Shown in pieces: positions 61,700 to 64,000 of a DNA stretch of 64,000 nucleotides. Under the pieces are notes generated by a model. It had not been told where the DNA came from. It did not search any database and was given only the letters and a program-made list of their open reading frames with translations. Origin of the DNA: Pseudomonadota bacterium. Lineage in GTDB: Bacteria; Myxococcota_A; Polyangia; Polyangiales; Polyangiaceae. Every line of letters starts with the position of its first letter. Position 1 is the first letter of the stretch. The DNA lies in contig JAFAER010000097.1 of the NCBI GenBank assembly GCA_023423895.1, positions 1 to 64,000 on the forward strand, written 5' to 3'. The position numbers and the translations under genes were made by a program.

Positions 61700-62958
61700 G
61701 GCGTTCCCTTCGGGGTGTAGTGCATGAGCACGCTCTCGCCTCCGACCCACACCTCACCGGTCGCGGGCCAGCCCGTGATGGCGGAGAGCCACTCGATGGT
61801 CATCGGCATCCCGCGCAGCGCCGGCTTCGCGTCGCTCCAGGTCGTGCCGTCGAAGTGGAAGACGCGGCCGACGTATCCGGCTGCCCAGATGTCGTTCGCG
61901 TTGCGTGCCCAGAGCGATCGCATGATGAACTGGGGATAGGGACTGGGAATGGAGCTCCAGACGGGCTCGCTGCCCGGCTCGCCTCCGTCCGGCGCCTCCG
62001 TCGGCAGCGCCGTGCCGCCGATGAAGTACGGCCCCGCGACCCAGAGCGCGTCGGGCGCGACCGAGACACCGGCCATCACGTCGAAGTACGGATCGGGCAA
62101 GAACGTCGTCACCCACGAGCCGTCGGGCGTCTGCCGGTCGAGGTATTTGGGCGGGGGGAACTCGAACGTGGAATTGTCCTCACCGGTGAGGATCAGCGCG
62201 CCGTCGGTCGACGCGAAGAGCCCCTTCGGTCCACGCGGGAAGCCGAACTCACCGACCGGATGCGGGACCTCTTGCTCCGTCCAGACGAGCGCCCCGGCGC
62301 CGCCGATCGTGGTCTTGTACACTCGTCCGTCCTGGTCGAGCGCGTAGGCGTCGTTCGCGTTCGTGAAGGTGACGGCGACGAGAGCGGCGATCCCCGCGGG
62401 ATGCTCCTCGATGACCTTTCCGCCCTCCACGCGCAGCACGATCGACGGTTTCGGCCACACGTCGAACGACGAGCTCTCGCCGACGGCCATGAACGAGCCG
62501 GCGCCGTTGCTCGCGAACGCTCGCAGCGTGTAGTCGAACGGTCCCGGCTGCGTCGGGCCGAGGCCGTACACGGACGTCCACGTACCGTTCTCGTAGCGGA
62601 GGAGATGCGACGTCGTGAGGCCATCGCTGAGCGGGAACGAGTTCGTCGCCGCCAAGAGCTTCCCAGGCGCCTCCATCGCCATCCCGATCACGCGGAAGTT
62701 CTGCACTCCGAGCGCCTGCGGGTCGGGCAGCGGGACGAGGCACCAGCCGTCTTCGTTGCACGTCGGGCTTGGTCCGGCCTCGTGGTTCACCTGCGCGTCC
62801 GCGTCGGCGCTCGCCTCGGGGGAGAGACCTCCGTCGGAACCTGGAGCCGGCACGCTCGCGTCGTCGTCGTCGACCGGAGGTTGCTCGGGGTTCGAATCGG
62901 CGCACGCCGCGGCGGCGGCGAACATGCACAAGACGATGAGGGGAAGAGCTCGCTTCAT
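61696..62958 (-). CDS. Beta-propeller-like lipoprotein (cassette 2, gene 2)
   Basis: A 420-residue lipoprotein (signal peptide, Cys about 19, then ADSNP and a Pro/Asp-rich spacer). The CNEDGWCLVPLP cysteine pair matches the CSEDGFCYELVP pair of the cassette 1 gene 2 product. Blades include NDIWAAGYVGRVFHFDGTTW and GEVWVGGESVLMHY. Others are weaker. ATG 62958 overlaps the upstream gene by 4 nt. Corresponds to the gene at 44697-45965. Confidence 0.72.
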   Translation of the reverse strand: MKRALPLIVLCMFAAAAACADSNPEQPPVDDDDASVPAPGSDGGLSPEASADADAQVNHEAGPSPTCNEDGWCLVPLPDPQALGVQNFRVIGMAMEAPGKLLAATNSFPLSDGLTTSHLLRYENGTWTSVYGLGPTQPGPFDYTLRAFASNGAGSFMAVGESSSFDVWPKPSIVLRVEGGKVIEEHPAGIAALVAVTFTNANDAYALDQDGRVYKTTIGGAGALVWTEQEVPHPVGEFGFPRGPKGLFASTDGALILTGEDNSTFEFPPPKYLDRQTPDGSWVTTFLPDPYFDVMAGVSVAPDALWVAGPYFIGGTALPTEAPDGGEPGSEPVWSSIPSPYPQFIMRSLWARNANDIWAAGYVGRVFHFDGTTWSDAKPALRGMPMTIEWLSAITGWPATGEVWVGGESVLMHYTPKGTP

Positions 62959-64000
62959 GGCCTGCTCGTATCGTGCGAGCGGTGGAGCAGCGTGTGCTCG
63001 CCCGCGATCCAGGTGTTGCCGTTGGCGTCGCCCCAGACGCCGTAGAGGGCGCGCTCGCGGCGCTCGGCCGGCGATGCGGACCGCTGCCAGCTCGTCCCGT
63101 CCCAGTGGAGGATGGTGCCTTCGTCGCCCACCGCCCAGGCGTCGTTCGCCGACCGAGCCCAGACGGCACGCAGATGCGCCGTCGTCGGCGAGCTCACGAT
63201 CTGCCATGCGCCGTCGACGAAGTGGCGGATCGCTCCGCCTCCGCCGACGGTCCAGACGTCGGTCGTCGAGATGCCGCTGATGCCCTCGAGGGGAACGATC
63301 GCGTGCGTCTCGTCGAGGCCTCCGCTGATGAGCGGCGGCTCGGCTGGTCCGCGCGGGCGAACCGCGCGCCCGCTGTGACCAACGGCCCAGGGCTCGCCGG
63401 TTGGGTCCACCCAGAGCCCGTTCAGGCGGACGCCGAACGTGTCGTCGATCACGACGTTGTTGCACGCCCACGGAGCGCTCGTGGCGTCGCGCCAGGCGAG
63501 CTCACCTTCGACGCGCGAGAAGCGATAGATCTTCGGGCACGCGACCTGGACGTCGAACCCCCACGGCCCGGGGCAATTCTCCGTGAACGGGTAGCTCGGC
63601 TCGACGAGGGCCAGCACGTCCTCCGGACCCGTCCCCGCCATCCGGAGCACGCCGCGCGGGTCGTCCTCCGCGAAGCCGAGGCTCGACTGCGTCCAGCTCG
63701 ATCCGTCCCAGTGGAAGACCGCCTGTCCGCTGTTGCCAGCCCACATGTCGCTCGGGCCGGTGCCCCAGACCGAGAACAACGCGAGGAGCGTGTCCGGACG
63801 ACGGACCTGCCACTTCGATCCGTCGTAGCGGGCCGCGAAGCCTCGCGAGCCGACGACCCAGACGTTGTCGGGTCCGCTTCCCCAGATGCCGTTGAGGCCG
63901 ACGTCCTCCAGGCCCTCGAGCGCGACGGAGCACCACTCGCCGACGCATTCGACGGGTGCCGCATCAGCGTCCTCCGTGCCGGCGTCGACGGGAGGCAACG
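62955..64000 (-). CDS. DVWAVG-motif lipoprotein (cassette 2, gene 1), 5' end outside the window
   Basis: At least 347 residues; the N-terminus is beyond the right edge. The visible start of the mature part is acidic (VDAGTEDADAAPVECVGEWC), then repeats of the type WGSGPDNVWVVGSRGFAARYDGSKW, GTGPSDMWAGNSGQAVFHWDGSSW, TDVWTVGGGGAIRHF and NDAWAVGDEGTILHWDGTSW occur about every 50-60 residues. The repeats are more regular than in the cassette 1 gene 1 product. It overlaps the following gene by 4 nt. Confidence 0.75.
   Translation of the reverse strand, partial: LPPVDAGTEDADAAPVECVGEWCSVALEGLEDVGLNGIWGSGPDNVWVVGSRGFAARYDGSKWQVRRPDTLLALFSVWGTGPSDMWAGNSGQAVFHWDGSSWTQSSLGFAEDDPRGVLRMAGTGPEDVLALVEPSYPFTENCPGPWGFDVQVACPKIYRFSRVEGELAWRDATSAPWACNNVVIDDTFGVRLNGLWVDPTGEPWAVGHSGRAVRPRGPAEPPLISGGLDETHAIVPLEGISGISTTDVWTVGGGGAIRHFVDGAWQIVSSPTTAHLRAVWARSANDAWAVGDEGTILHWDGTSWQRSASPAERRERALYGVWGDANGNTWIAGEHTLLHRSHDTSRP

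Overview
The window reads as a chromosomal segment of a GC-rich myxobacterium (phylum Myxococcota, most like the Polyangia). The evidence is strong G/C preference at third codon positions, a MYXO-CTERM-type C-terminal sorting signal on one secreted protein, PilT-, PilZ-, PATAN/DUF4388- and Hanks-kinase-type regulators, and an unusually large load of cysteine-rich, RCC1, DVWAVG-motif and IgGFc-binding-type lipoproteins. No tRNA, rRNA, CRISPR array, prophage or replication origin was recognised.

Layout. 1-4.3 kb: degenerate tandem repeats around a PilT-like ATPase, then a secreted 5'-nucleotidase-type metallophosphatase. 4.3-12.3 kb: a cysteine-rich lipoprotein, a stand-alone receiver, a metallo-beta-lactamase-fold hydrolase, a GAF/sigma-54 activator, bioB, and two paralogous cysteine-rich lipoproteins. 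12.2-18.5 kb (minus strand): an operon-like run rnd - lpxB - GT39-type membrane glycosyltransferase, then a secreted protein of unknown role and fabH. 19-25 kb: an unknown protein and a tightly overlapped ABC ATPase - HlyD adaptor - two FtsX permeases operon. 25.3-33.5 kb: general stress flavin-type protein, membrane protein, GAF-HisKA protein without an ATPase domain, heme-oxygenase-like enzyme, divergent Hanks kinase, duplicated CsbD protein, Baeyer-Villiger-type monooxygenase. 33.6-36.2 kb: PilZ protein and a cysteine biosynthesis cluster (cysE divergent from cysM-osmC, with a perfect palindrome between them). 36.3-39.8 kb: PATAN/PEGA protein, triple-repeat lipoprotein, DUF2007 protein.

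39.9-49.1 kb is the most striking region: eight co-directional genes, mostly joined by 4-nt stop/start overlaps, running from an outer-membrane-like protein through an ECF sigma factor and its membrane partner to a six-repeat cysteine-rich lipoprotein and four more lipoproteins (two DVWAVG/BNR-like, one RCC1, one IgGFc-binding type). The last four genes recur in the same order, with the same 4-nt overlaps, on the minus strand at 58.6-64.0 kb, where the first gene runs off the window. The two copies are strongly diverged, so this is a conserved surface cassette rather than a recent duplication.

Between the two copies (49.1-58.6 kb) lie an array of short GAGC-rich repeats, an HNH endonuclease gene that carries a related repeat inside its coding sequence, a probable IS3-family transposase remnant, a MYXO-CTERM protein, and an ArsR regulator divergent from an AHSA1 protein across an AT-rich inverted repeat.
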